Origin: Flavobacteriaceae bacterium
Lineage (GTDB): Bacteria; Bacteroidota; Bacteroidia; Flavobacteriales; Flavobacteriaceae
DNA: 64,000 nucleotides
Assembly: GCA_003443635.1 (NCBI GenBank)
Contig: CP031964.1
Coordinates: 714,321 to 778,320 of the forward strand
Direction of reading: 5' to 3'
Part shown: piece after piece, positions 37,599-45,799 of the stretch
How positions within the stretch are numbered: position 1 is the first letter of the stretch
Layout of the letters: each line of letters starts with the position of its first letter
Notes under the pieces: model-generated
The model's input: only the letters and a program-made list of their open reading frames with translations
Told to the model about the DNA's origin: nothing
Database searches by the model: none
Made by a program: the position numbers and the translations under genes

Positions 37599-37650
37599 CT
37601 GTGAACATTTAAAGACACTCACAAATTGTGTCTATTCTTCGCGAGAGAAT
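37599..37650 (-). promoter_or_regulatory. Conserved leader element, copy F
   Basis: Minus strand: hairpin ATTCT (37646-37650) with AGAAT (37634-37638), loop CTCGCGA; stem 1 GACAC/GTGTC; stem 2 TTGTGA (37619-37624) with TCACAG (37599-37604), last pair a wobble. Hairpin pairs differ from copy D by a T-A/A-T swap that keeps pairing. 27 nt to the ATG of peptide 1. Confidence 0.72.
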
Positions 37651-37660
37651 ATCTTGTTCA

Positions 37661-37684
37661 GTAAAGCCCTTAATTGGGCTTTAC
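37661..37684. other. Hairpin after the VKOR fusion gene
   Basis: GTAAAGCCC / GGGCTTTAC (9 bp, 6-nt loop). No T-run follows on the minus strand, so it is not a standard terminator; RNA processing or partial termination is possible. Confidence 0.5.
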
Positions 37685-37688
37685 TTAT

Positions 37689-39305
37689 TTATACAGTTTT
37701 ATGTAAAGTGTTAGTTTGTTTCAGGTTAGCATTTTCATAGAGATCTTCAATAAAATAGATCAGTTCAGAACGTTCGTATTCTTTAGGGAAAGAACGTCCG
37801 TTTATTAAGATCTCAGGAGTGAAGTTGATGTTTTTGTCCTTACACCATTCACTAGCTAGTTTAAGCGTATTTAAATAAGGTGCTCTGTTATTAGTTTCTC
37901 CCCACTTATTAAACCACTGTTCAGACGTTAAGCCTCCATAGATGTCATGCATGGCCTCTAAACATTTTGCTTTGCTTTCAGTATGATACAACTCCAACAA
38001 CCTGCTGGTAATATTAATTAAAGGCGTATTATCCTGGTGAGTACTAAAACGAATGTGTATCTGAACCTCTTCAGAATGTTTTTTTAATACCTGTTCTATT
38101 AAGGTATGTACAGGTTTACAATGCCCACAAAACGGACTTGTGATAAGTGTAATGTTTAAAGGTGCCTCAGGATTTCCGAAAACAACTTCAGACGCACCTG
38201 TAATAGTAGTATCTACAACTGTAGATTTATTTAATAAAGCCTCAAACAAGCTGTAATCTCTTTTAAACTTAAAATACTTGATCTTAGACTCTTTAAGTTC
38301 TTTGATGAGTTTAATATTAGGAGAGAGTATATTCCAGATGGTAAACACAGATAAGAAACTAAAGGAGCTCACCAGTAGAGCATTTAGAGTAATATTAGAA
38401 AGTATAATAGAGTTATAATTAAGAGAAAGAATAAGAGCAGCCTGAATCCAAAGTACGGCGGTAACACTTAAACATAAGAAACACCATTGTTTGACTACTG
38501 CATATTGATAGTAAATAGAATACAATGTCACAGGAATGGCAATTAAACTAAAAATAAATACGATAGTTAAACTACTTGCAATAAGTGTTAATAGTAATGT
38601 AGATAGCAATAGACCAATAAAGTAAATCATACTAAAATCACTTAGCTTATACCTTCCAAATTGAGCTCCTTTAGAAGATAATACAGAATTACAACTGTTA
38701 CCTGTATTAGTAGATTGAGAACAGAAGGCATCCCCTAAGAGAGATTGTTCACCCAGTTCTTGTTTTATAATAGCTCTACTTATATAGACACCTATGGCAG
38801 ATAATAAAAAGTAGACAGCAGTACTTAAGCTGGAGCTCACTTTAATAAAAAGACCAGCTAAGAGCATTAGAGATAAAGAGATAAGAATAGTATTTACTTT
38901 AGAGGTGTTATTTTTTTTAAGTTCAATACCTTCTGTTTTTTCGACAGCGACGATGATGCCGGTAAATTTCTCTAGAAACTCACTAGAGGACACATTTTGT
39001 TTTTTCTTATCACCAGAGATGAGATTATAAACTTCATTATTGTTGTTCACAATAACAAAACTCATTCCGCTTTCATCTTTGATCTGAGCTAAGAAACAAT
39101 TAGGGAGTTGCGATAGTGTTTCTTGATTGATGGGGACATCCAGAGCGATGTTATCGATATTAAAATGATCTAGGACTCCTGTTATGGAATGTAGACTTGG
39201 ATAGGAAGGATGGCTTTCTATTTGAAAGGATAACTCTTCTTTATCACAAGAGATGGCATTGTTAAATAATAATAGTTCTACCTGAGTTGCTAAGGAATTG
39301 TTCAC
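37689..39305 (-). CDS. C39-like / VKOR / DsbA-like fusion, disulfide-forming enzyme of the peptide cluster
   Basis: 538 residues in three parts. Residues 1-125 resemble a C39 fold (HPSYPSLHSITGVLDHFNI, LPNCFLAQI, SFVIV), but the catalytic His is Ser and no DCG motif is present, so it should bind, not cut. Residues about 138-330 are a VKOR domain with five helices, Cys195/Cys205 and the CFLC motif (275-278). Residues about 350-538 are a DsbA-like domain with PFCGHC (393-396) and cis-Pro in TPEILING. VKOR reoxidises the DsbA part using quinone. First gene of the cluster; a TACTTTTG box lies about 47 nt upstream. Confidence 0.85.
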   Translation of the reverse strand: MNNSLATQVELLLFNNAISCDKEELSFQIESHPSYPSLHSITGVLDHFNIDNIALDVPINQETLSQLPNCFLAQIKDESGMSFVIVNNNNEVYNLISGDKKKQNVSSSEFLEKFTGIIVAVEKTEGIELKKNNTSKVNTILISLSLMLLAGLFIKVSSSLSTAVYFLLSAIGVYISRAIIKQELGEQSLLGDAFCSQSTNTGNSCNSVLSSKGAQFGRYKLSDFSMIYFIGLLLSTLLLTLIASSLTIVFIFSLIAIPVTLYSIYYQYAVVKQWCFLCLSVTAVLWIQAALILSLNYNSIILSNITLNALLVSSFSFLSVFTIWNILSPNIKLIKELKESKIKYFKFKRDYSLFEALLNKSTVVDTTITGASEVVFGNPEAPLNITLITSPFCGHCKPVHTLIEQVLKKHSEEVQIHIRFSTHQDNTPLINITSRLLELYHTESKAKCLEAMHDIYGGLTSEQWFNKWGETNNRAPYLNTLKLASEWCKDKNINFTPEILINGRSFPKEYERSELIYFIEDLYENANLKQTNTLHKTV

Positions 39306-39351
39306 AGTAATTTATTTTTTTGAGAAAATCACTGAAAAAAAACATAAAAAA

Positions 39352-39359
39352 CAAAAGTA
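39352..39359 (-). promoter_or_regulatory. TAnnTTTG box of the peptide cluster
   Basis: TACTTTTG on the minus strand, about 46 nt before the ATG at 39305. No TTTG is visible at the correct distance upstream, which would fit an activator-dependent promoter. Confidence 0.5.
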
Positions 39360-39543
39360 GGGAGGCTTGTTAGTACTTATAGATTAAGGTTTGGGAATAA
39401 TCATTTAAATATAAGAAATGAAGCGCATTTATATAAAAATTATAACTCTTGAAACCCTATAATTATCTATAACAGATGGTTAAGTTACAGTAATATCAAT
39501 AATTAATTTCAATATAAAGCTACTTATAAAATTTTAATTTTAA

Positions 39544-39586
39544 TTACGGTAAAACCTTACTTTGGTTACGGTAAAACCTCACTTTG
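39544..39586. repeat. Tandem direct repeat, 21-bp units with 22-bp period
   Basis: TTACGGTAAAACCTTACTTT with G at 39544-39564 and TTACGGTAAAACCTCACTTT with G at 39566-39586; one mismatch. Direct repeats with a two-helical-turn period are typical of dimeric activators such as LytTR-type regulators. No such regulator gene is in the window. Confidence 0.7.
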
Positions 39587-39741
39587 TAATATTTTACTAT
39601 AATAGTGTTTGAAATAATTAACAAAACTTTATGTGTTAAATATTTTAAACTGTTAAAAAACAAATAAAACTTATGTTAAGCATTTTTTAATAACTTGAAT
39701 AATATAAATAATGACTTTTAAGTATCAATAGGCTTTTTCTT

Positions 39742-39749
39742 TATATTTG
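39742..39749 (+). promoter_or_regulatory. TAnnTTTG box of ruvB
   Basis: TATATTTG ending 6 nt before the ruvB ATG at 39756, so the transcript would begin at or next to the start codon. Confidence 0.55.
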
Positions 39750-39755
39750 TTTTGT

Positions 39756-40778
39756 ATGAATGAAAACCTTAACCCATCTAACGATAACCTTTCTTCTGAA
39801 GAATATGATATAGAAAGAGCATTACGACCACTTTCTTTTGAAGATTTCACAGGGCAAGATCAGATTTTAGAGAATCTAAAAATATTTGTAAAAGCTGCTA
39901 ATCTTAGAACAGAGGCTTTAGATCATACATTATTTCACGGCCCTCCAGGATTGGGTAAGACTACACTAGCGCATATACTAGCAAATGAACTAGGTGTAGG
40001 TATAAAAGTAACTTCTGGACCAGTTTTGGATAAACCAGGAGATTTAGCTGGATTGCTTACGAACTTAGAAGATCGCGATGTACTTTTTATAGATGAAATT
40101 CACCGTTTAAGCCCTATTGTAGAAGAATATTTATACTCTGCAATGGAAGATTATAAAATTGATATTATGATTGAATCTGGACCTAATGCCAGAACAGTTC
40201 AAATTAATTTAAATCCATTTACTTTAATTGGTGCAACCACACGATCAGGGTTATTAACTGCTCCAATGCGTGCACGTTTTGGAATTAGTAGTCGTTTACA
40301 ATATTATTCTACAGAATTACTATCCACTATTGTAGAACGAAGCGCACATATTTTAAATGTTCCTATTTCTATGGAAGCCGCTATTGAAATAGCAGGAAGA
40401 AGCAGAGGAACTCCAAGGATAGCTAATGCGCTCTTGCGTCGTGTTCGTGATTTTGCACAAATAAAAGGCAATGGAGAAATTGATATTGAGATATCAAAAT
40501 TTGGATTGAAAGCCTTAAATGTCGATGCGCACGGATTAGATGAAATGGATAATAAAATTTTAACTACCATTATAGATAAATTTAAAGGAGGCCCAGTAGG
40601 AATAACAACATTAGCCACTGCAGTAAGCGAAAGCTCAGAAACTATTGAGGAAGTCTACGAACCATTTTTAATCCAACAAGGTTTTATAATGCGTACACCA
40701 CGTGGTAGAGAAGTAACAGATTTAGCTTATAAACATCTTGGACGTATAAAAGGAAATATTCAAGGCGGGTTGTTTTAA
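39756..40778 (+). CDS. ruvB: Holliday junction branch-migration ATPase RuvB
   Basis: 340 residues from the ATG at 39756 (a TTG at 39747 lies inside the promoter box and is rejected). AAA+ motifs: GPPGLGKTT (Walker A), FIDEIHRL (Walker B), the arginine-finger region [15 protein letters not shown], then the winged-helix end [20 protein letters not shown]. RuvB drives branch migration with RuvA, encoded about 4.5 kb downstream at 45213. Full length. Confidence 0.97.
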   Translation: MNENLNPSNDNLSSEEYDIERALRPLSFEDFTGQDQILENLKIFVKAANLRTEALDHTLFHGPPGLGKTTLAHILANELGVGIKVTSGPVLDKPGDLAGLLTNLEDRDVLFIDEIHRLSPIVEEYLYSAMEDYKIDIMIESGPNARTVQINLNPFTLIGATTRSGLLTAPMRARFGISSRLQYYSTELLSTIVERSAHILNVPISMEAAIEIAGRSRGTPRIANALLRRVRDFAQIKGNGEIDIEISKFGLKALNVDAHGLDEMDNKILTTIIDKFKGGPVGITTLATAVSESSETIEEVYEPFLIQQGFIMRTPRGREVTDLAYKHLGRIKGNIQGGLF

Positions 40779-40818
40779 ATATTCTGTTATAGATAACTTA
40801 TTCTAGAACTTCATAATA

Positions 40819-41745
40819 GTGAAATCAAAAACCTCATATACACAATTAATAAAAACCGAAGCGAAACGCCTCGGTTTTTTATCTTGTGGAATGAGTAAAG
40901 CAGAATTTTTAGAAGAAGAAGCTCCTCGATTAGAAAAATGGTTGAAAAATAATATGCATGGAGAAATGCGTTATATGGAAAATCATTTTGATAAACGTTT
41001 AGATCCAACCAAATTAGTAGAAGGCTCAAAAAGTGTGATTTCTTTGATATTAAATTATTATCCTTCAGAAGTTCAAAAAGATGAAACTGCTTTTAAAGTT
41101 TCTAAATATGCTTATGGAACTGATTATCATTTTGTTATTAAAGATAAATTAAAAGAATTAATACATTTTATACAAACTGAAGTAGGAGAGGTTAATGGTC
41201 GTGCTTTTGTAGATTCAGCACCAGTTTTAGATAAAGCTTGGGCAGCAAAATCAGGATTAGGATGGATAGGTAAACACAGTAATTTATTAACGCAGCAAGT
41301 AGGATCATTTTATTTTATTGCAGAGTTAATTGTTGATTTAGAATTAGATTATGATACACCAGTAACAGATCATTGTGGAACCTGTACTGCATGTATAGAT
41401 GCTTGCCCAACACAAGCAATCACTGAACCTTATGTAGTAAATGGTAGTAAATGTATTTCGTATTTTACGATTGAACTTAAGGAAAATATCCCTTTAGAAT
41501 TTAAAGGGCAGTTTAATGATTGGATGTTTGGTTGTGATATTTGTCAAGATGTATGTCCTTGGAATCGATTTTCAAAAACACATAATGAACCCTTATTCAA
41601 TCCACACCCAGAATTGCTTTCGATGTCTAAAAAAGATTGGGAAGAGGTTACGCAAGATACATTTAATAAAGTATTTAAAAACTCAGCAGTAAAGCGAACT
41701 AAATTTTCAGGATTAACTCGTAATATTGAATTTTTGAAAGATTGA
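40819..41745 (+). CDS. queG: Epoxyqueuosine reductase QueG
   Basis: 308 residues. Start is GTG at 40819; no ATG occurs before residue 24 and the N-terminal helix is needed. DUF1730 part ([25 protein letters not shown], in part), then two [4Fe-4S] motifs [16 protein letters not shown] and [11 protein letters not shown]. It makes the last step of queuosine synthesis in tRNA using a cobalamin cofactor. Follows ruvB by 40 nt, probably co-transcribed. Confidence 0.94.
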   Translation: MKSKTSYTQLIKTEAKRLGFLSCGMSKAEFLEEEAPRLEKWLKNNMHGEMRYMENHFDKRLDPTKLVEGSKSVISLILNYYPSEVQKDETAFKVSKYAYGTDYHFVIKDKLKELIHFIQTEVGEVNGRAFVDSAPVLDKAWAAKSGLGWIGKHSNLLTQQVGSFYFIAELIVDLELDYDTPVTDHCGTCTACIDACPTQAITEPYVVNGSKCISYFTIELKENIPLEFKGQFNDWMFGCDICQDVCPWNRFSKTHNEPLFNPHPELLSMSKKDWEEVTQDTFNKVFKNSAVKRTKFSGLTRNIEFLKD

Positions 41746-41748
41746 TGA

Positions 41749-42651
41749 TTATTTCTTTTTTTTAGGAGGAATTTTTAATCTGTATATCGCTTCAAATTCA
41801 AATAAAAAACTCGATTGGATATCAGGATTGAGTTGATTTCTATTATCATTAATATCAAACCCAGGTAATCTTAACCCTATGCGTTGCCCTTGTTGATAAG
41901 CTTCATAATTATTACTAGCATGACCAAATTTAGCTCGTAATAAAATATTTTTGTTTAATACTTTAGTTTGAATATAAGCAGTTGCTTTTAAAGAACCTTG
42001 ATCTGCATACAGATTTGCATCATTCTCATTTACATTATAACTTCTACCTACACCAATATAATCAAATCCAATAGAGAATTTATTAAATGCATAATTTACA
42101 TCTGCAGAAATAGGAAGTAATACATCCATCGAAAATCGTTTATTAGGACCTAAATAATACCAACCAAAAAAAGGTGTTGTTACAAAACCAAAAGCTTCAG
42201 TAGAGCCATAAGCGCCAAATTTATAAACTAAATTTTCTGACTTTTTATAACTAAAAATAGCAATACCTCCATATTGAAGATCATTACTAGATATGTTTTT
42301 ATAATCTGAAGCTAGTTTTGGGAGGGCAACAAGGCTGCTTGTCCATTTTTCTGAATGATTAATGATTAATCCTAATTTTAATAAAGTACTATAAACTGTA
42401 ATAGGGTTACTTCCGGGAAATAATTGAAATCTATTCCTGTTAAAAATAGGTCCAGTTACAAATGTATATTTGTCATTAATAACAAATGGGATTGTTAAAT
42501 CGACATCTAGAGCTTCTACATTAGTACTGCCTGGAGTGTTTTCAAAGTCATTTTTAAATGAATGTCCATATCCTATTGATAAAAGATCTACAAAATCTTG
42601 AGCATCTGTAAAAACAGGAAATATAAATAGAACTAAAAATAATTTTTTCAA
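41749..42651 (-). CDS. Outer-membrane beta-barrel protein, DUF6268-like
   Basis: Secreted beta-strand-rich protein. A TTG at 42651 gives 300 residues with an ideal signal peptide (KKLFLVLFIFPVFTDAQ) and lies just after a TACTTTTG box (42670-42677, minus). An upstream ATG at 42687 (312 residues) would place the start before that box and cannot be excluded. Alternating hydrophobic strands such as KFGAYGSTEAFGFVTTPFFGW and the terminal FLFEFEAIYRL support a barrel. The tail KIPPKKKK is unusually basic. DUF6268 is my best family match, from memory of such sequences. Confidence 0.65.
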   Translation of the reverse strand: MKKLFLVLFIFPVFTDAQDFVDLLSIGYGHSFKNDFENTPGSTNVEALDVDLTIPFVINDKYTFVTGPIFNRNRFQLFPGSNPITVYSTLLKLGLIINHSEKWTSSLVALPKLASDYKNISSNDLQYGGIAIFSYKKSENLVYKFGAYGSTEAFGFVTTPFFGWYYLGPNKRFSMDVLLPISADVNYAFNKFSIGFDYIGVGRSYNVNENDANLYADQGSLKATAYIQTKVLNKNILLRAKFGHASNNYEAYQQGQRIGLRLPGFDINDNRNQLNPDIQSSFLFEFEAIYRLKIPPKKKK

Positions 42652-42809
42652 AGAATGAAATTTAAAACGCAAAAGTAGAGAAATCATATAGGTAAAATGG
42701 TAATAAAACCTTTAAAAAAGTAGAAAGGGATGTTAAAAAGTAATATTTAAACGAAAAAACATTAAAAGTATTTCTTTACGATTTTTAAAATAAGAATAAC
42801 GTTTTAAAT

Positions 42810-42839
42810 TTTGCAATTCCTTTTAAGGGTTTACCTTTG
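42810..42839 (+). promoter_or_regulatory. Promoter of maeB
   Basis: TTTG (42810-42813), 18-nt spacer, TACCTTTG (42832-42839); ATG at 42864. A good match to the phylum consensus. Confidence 0.75.
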
Positions 42840-42863
42840 TAAGTCGATATTTAATGAAATTAT

Positions 42864-45149
42864 ATGATTAAGCAAAGTAAACGTCGTGAAGCATTAGTGT
42901 ATCATGCCAAACCAATTCCAGGGAAAATTAAAGTAGTACCTACTAAAAAATATGCAACACAAAGAGATTTATCTTTGGCGTACTCACCCGGAGTAGCTGA
43001 GCCGTGTTTAGAAATAGAAAAAGATAAAACAAATGCTTATAAATATACTGCTAAAGGTAATTTAGTAGCTGTAATTTCTAATGGTACAGCTGTTTTAGGT
43101 CTAGGCAATATAGGCCCAGAAGCGTCTAAACCTGTAATGGAAGGGAAAGGATTGCTTTTTAAGATTTTTGCAGATATTGATGTATTTGATATAGAAGTAG
43201 ATACTGAAAATGTAGAAGAATTTATTCAAACGGTTAAAAATATAGCACCAACATTTGGTGGTATTAACCTTGAAGATATTAAAGCTCCTGAAGCGTTTGA
43301 AATAGAAAAGCGTTTAAAAGAAGAATTAGATATCCCTGTAATGCATGATGACCAACATGGAACGGCTATTATTTCTGCTGCTGCTTTGTTAAACGCTTTA
43401 GAAATTACAGGAAAGAAAATTGATGAAGTTAACATTGTAATAAGTGGAGCTGGAGCTGCAGCAATCTCTTGTACTCGTTTATACCAATCTTTTGGAGCTA
43501 AACGAGAGCATATTGTAATGTTAGATAGTAAAGGTGTAATAAGAGATGATAGAGAAAATCTTAGTTCTCAGAAATCAGAATTTGCAACCTCTAGAAAAAT
43601 TAACACTCTGGATGAAGCAATGAAAAGTGCAGATGTATTTATTGGTTTATCAAAAGCAGATATTGTAACAACAGATATGCTACTTGCTATGGCTAAAGAT
43701 CCAATTGTATTTGCTATGGCTAACCCAAATCCAGAAATAGAATATCAATTAGCTATAGATACTCGTGATGATATTATTATGGCTACTGGTAGAAGTGATC
43801 ATCCTAATCAAGTAAATAATGTATTGGGATTTCCTTTTATCTTTAGAGGTGCTTTAGATGTTAGAGCAACCGCTATTAATGAAGAAATGAAAAAAGCAGC
43901 TGTTAAAGCATTGGCTGAGCTAGCTAAAGAAGCAGTTCCAGAACAAGTAAATGTAGCTTATGGTGAAACAAGATTAACTTTTGGAAAAGATTATATTATT
44001 CCAAAACCATTCGATCCTCGTTTAATTGGTGTTGTACCTCCAGCTGTTGCAAAGGCAGCAATGGAAAGTGGTGTAGCAGAAGAACCTATTGAAGATTGGG
44101 AAAAATATGAGAGCACACTTTTAGAACGTTTAGGAGGTGATAATAAATTAGTTAGATTAATACACAGTAGAGCCAAACTTGATCCTAAACGTGTTGTATT
44201 TGCTGAAGCAGATCAATTAACTGTTTTAAAAGCAGCTCAAATAGCATATGATGAAGGTATTGCACAACCTATATTATTGGGGCGTAAAGAAAAAATAGAG
44301 TTACTTAAAAAAGAAATTGAGTTTGATGCAGAAGTATTAATTATTGATCCTAAAAGTGACGGAGAAGAGGAAAGAAAAGATCGTTATGCAGAAATATATT
44401 GGAAGCAACGCAAACGTAGAGGAATTACGTTAATTGCTGCTAAAAAATTAATGCGTGAACGTAATTATTATGCCGCTATGATGGTTAATGAAGGGGATGC
44501 TGATGCTTTAATTTCTGGATACTCCAGAAATTATCCTACAGTTGTTAAACCAATGATGGAATTAATAGGTTTAGAAAAAGGTGCGACACGAATCGCTACT
44601 ACTAACTTATTGATGACAGATCGTGGACCTTTATTTTTAAGTGATACATCAATTAATATAGATCCTACTTCTAAAGATTTAGCTAAAATTGCTCAAATGA
44701 CAGCAACTACAGTTAAAATGTTTGGATTGGAGCCAGTAATGGCTATGATTTCGTTTTCAAATTTTGGTTCTTCAACAAACGAAAGTGCCACAAAAGTAAG
44801 AGATGCTGTAAATTATTTACATCGTTTTTATCCACACCTTATAGTGGATGGGGAATTGCAAACAGATTTTGCATTAAATAATAAAATGAGACAAGATACT
44901 TTTCCATTCTCTAAGCTAGCAGATAAAAAAGTAAATACACTAATTTTTCCAAATTTAAATGCAGCTAATATTACTTATAAACTTTTAAAAGAATTAAACA
45001 ATGCAGAGAATATCGGTCCTATTATGATGGGGATGAAAAAACCAGTTCATATTTTACAGTTAGATGCTAGTGTAGACGAAATTGTAAATATGACAGCAAT
45101 AGCTGTAATTGATGCCCAGAAGAAGCAAAAAAGAGTTAATTTAAATTAG
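42864..45149 (+). CDS. maeB: NADP-dependent malic enzyme with phosphotransacetylase-like domain
   Basis: 761 residues. N-terminal malic enzyme (about 1-420): [30 protein letters not shown], and the NAD(P) site [13 protein letters not shown]-terminal phosphotransacetylase-like domain (about 430-761): [31 protein letters not shown]-type ending. It converts malate to pyruvate and CO2 with NADPH; the C-terminal part is usually regulatory, binding acetyl-CoA. Normal length for MaeB. Confidence 0.94.
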   Translation: MIKQSKRREALVYHAKPIPGKIKVVPTKKYATQRDLSLAYSPGVAEPCLEIEKDKTNAYKYTAKGNLVAVISNGTAVLGLGNIGPEASKPVMEGKGLLFKIFADIDVFDIEVDTENVEEFIQTVKNIAPTFGGINLEDIKAPEAFEIEKRLKEELDIPVMHDDQHGTAIISAAALLNALEITGKKIDEVNIVISGAGAAAISCTRLYQSFGAKREHIVMLDSKGVIRDDRENLSSQKSEFATSRKINTLDEAMKSADVFIGLSKADIVTTDMLLAMAKDPIVFAMANPNPEIEYQLAIDTRDDIIMATGRSDHPNQVNNVLGFPFIFRGALDVRATAINEEMKKAAVKALAELAKEAVPEQVNVAYGETRLTFGKDYIIPKPFDPRLIGVVPPAVAKAAMESGVAEEPIEDWEKYESTLLERLGGDNKLVRLIHSRAKLDPKRVVFAEADQLTVLKAAQIAYDEGIAQPILLGRKEKIELLKKEIEFDAEVLIIDPKSDGEEERKDRYAEIYWKQRKRRGITLIAAKKLMRERNYYAAMMVNEGDADALISGYSRNYPTVVKPMMELIGLEKGATRIATTNLLMTDRGPLFLSDTSINIDPTSKDLAKIAQMTATTVKMFGLEPVMAMISFSNFGSSTNESATKVRDAVNYLHRFYPHLIVDGELQTDFALNNKMRQDTFPFSKLADKKVNTLIFPNLNAANITYKLLKELNNAENIGPIMMGMKKPVHILQLDASVDEIVNMTAIAVIDAQKKQKRVNLN

Positions 45150-45212
45150 TTTTTTAATTAAATACTTTGTGAATAATTTTATTACATTTGATTTGCTAAC
45201 CGTTATCTATTA

Positions 45213-45794
45213 ATGATTACTCATATACAAGGAAAACTTACCCAAAAAAACCCAACAAACGTTGTTATAGATTGTAATGGAATAGGTTATTTAGTTAATA
45301 TTTCATTACATACATTTTCGCAAATCCCAGATCAAGAAAATCTAAAACTCCTTACTCATCTTCATATAAAAGAAGATTCACATACTTTATATGGCTTTTA
45401 TTCCTTTGCAGAACGAGAAATCTTTAGACTTTTAATCTCAGTAAGTGGTATTGGTACAAGTACTGCTCGTACAATGTTATCATCTTTAACACCTAAACAA
45501 GTAAGAGAAGGAATTGCAAGCGAGGATGTTAGTTTAATACAGTCGGTTAAAGGGATAGGGTTAAAGACCGCACAACGTGTAATTATTGAATTAAAAGATA
45601 AGGTATTAAAGATTTATGATATTGATGAAGGATTGAGTTTTCAGAGCAATACAAACAAAGATGAAGCGTTATCAGCATTAGAAGTTCTTGGTTTTGCTAA
45701 AAAACAATCTGAGCGTGTTGTAGATAAAATTATATCAAATCAAACAGATATTAGTGTAGAAACCATTATAAAAGAAGCATTAAAAAATTTGTAA
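45213..45794 (+). CDS. ruvA: Holliday junction branch-migration protein RuvA
   Basis: 193 residues: OB-fold (MITHIQGKLTQKNPTNVVIDCNGIGYLVNI in part), two helix-hairpin-helix motifs (LISVSGIGTSTARTMLSSL and VKGIGLKTAQRVIIELKDK), and a C-terminal domain that contacts RuvB (ALSALEVLGFAKKQSERVVDKI). It binds four-way junctions. A TACATTTG box lies at 45183-45190. sprA starts 5 nt after the stop. Confidence 0.95.
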   Translation: MITHIQGKLTQKNPTNVVIDCNGIGYLVNISLHTFSQIPDQENLKLLTHLHIKEDSHTLYGFYSFAEREIFRLLISVSGIGTSTARTMLSSLTPKQVREGIASEDVSLIQSVKGIGLKTAQRVIIELKDKVLKIYDIDEGLSFQSNTNKDEALSALEVLGFAKKQSERVVDKIISNQTDISVETIIKEALKNL

Positions 45795-45799
45795 TTAAA

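Larger units (their letters stand above)
39306..39755. other. 450-bp AT-rich intergenic region between divergent VKOR-fusion and ruvB genes
   Basis: No ORF of convincing quality. It contains a TACTTTTG box for the peptide cluster (39352-39359, minus), a 22-bp-spaced direct repeat (39544-39586) and a TATATTTG box for ruvB (39742-39749). I see no tRNA or obvious structured RNA in the remainder. Confidence 0.7.

Noticed and set aside
32454..37650. CRISPR-like array from regularly repeated short sequences
   Set aside because: Repeat copies are 250 bp to 2.5 kb apart, each has fixed distance to a start codon, and no cas genes are present.
32204..39305. Lanthipeptide or other enzyme-modified RiPP cluster
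   Set aside because: No LanB, LanC, LanM, radical SAM, YcaO or ATP-grasp gene is present; the only modifying enzyme visible is a disulfide-forming system.
43226..44176. Minus-strand ORFs inside maeB
   Set aside because: Shadow frames of a full-length, well-conserved enzyme.
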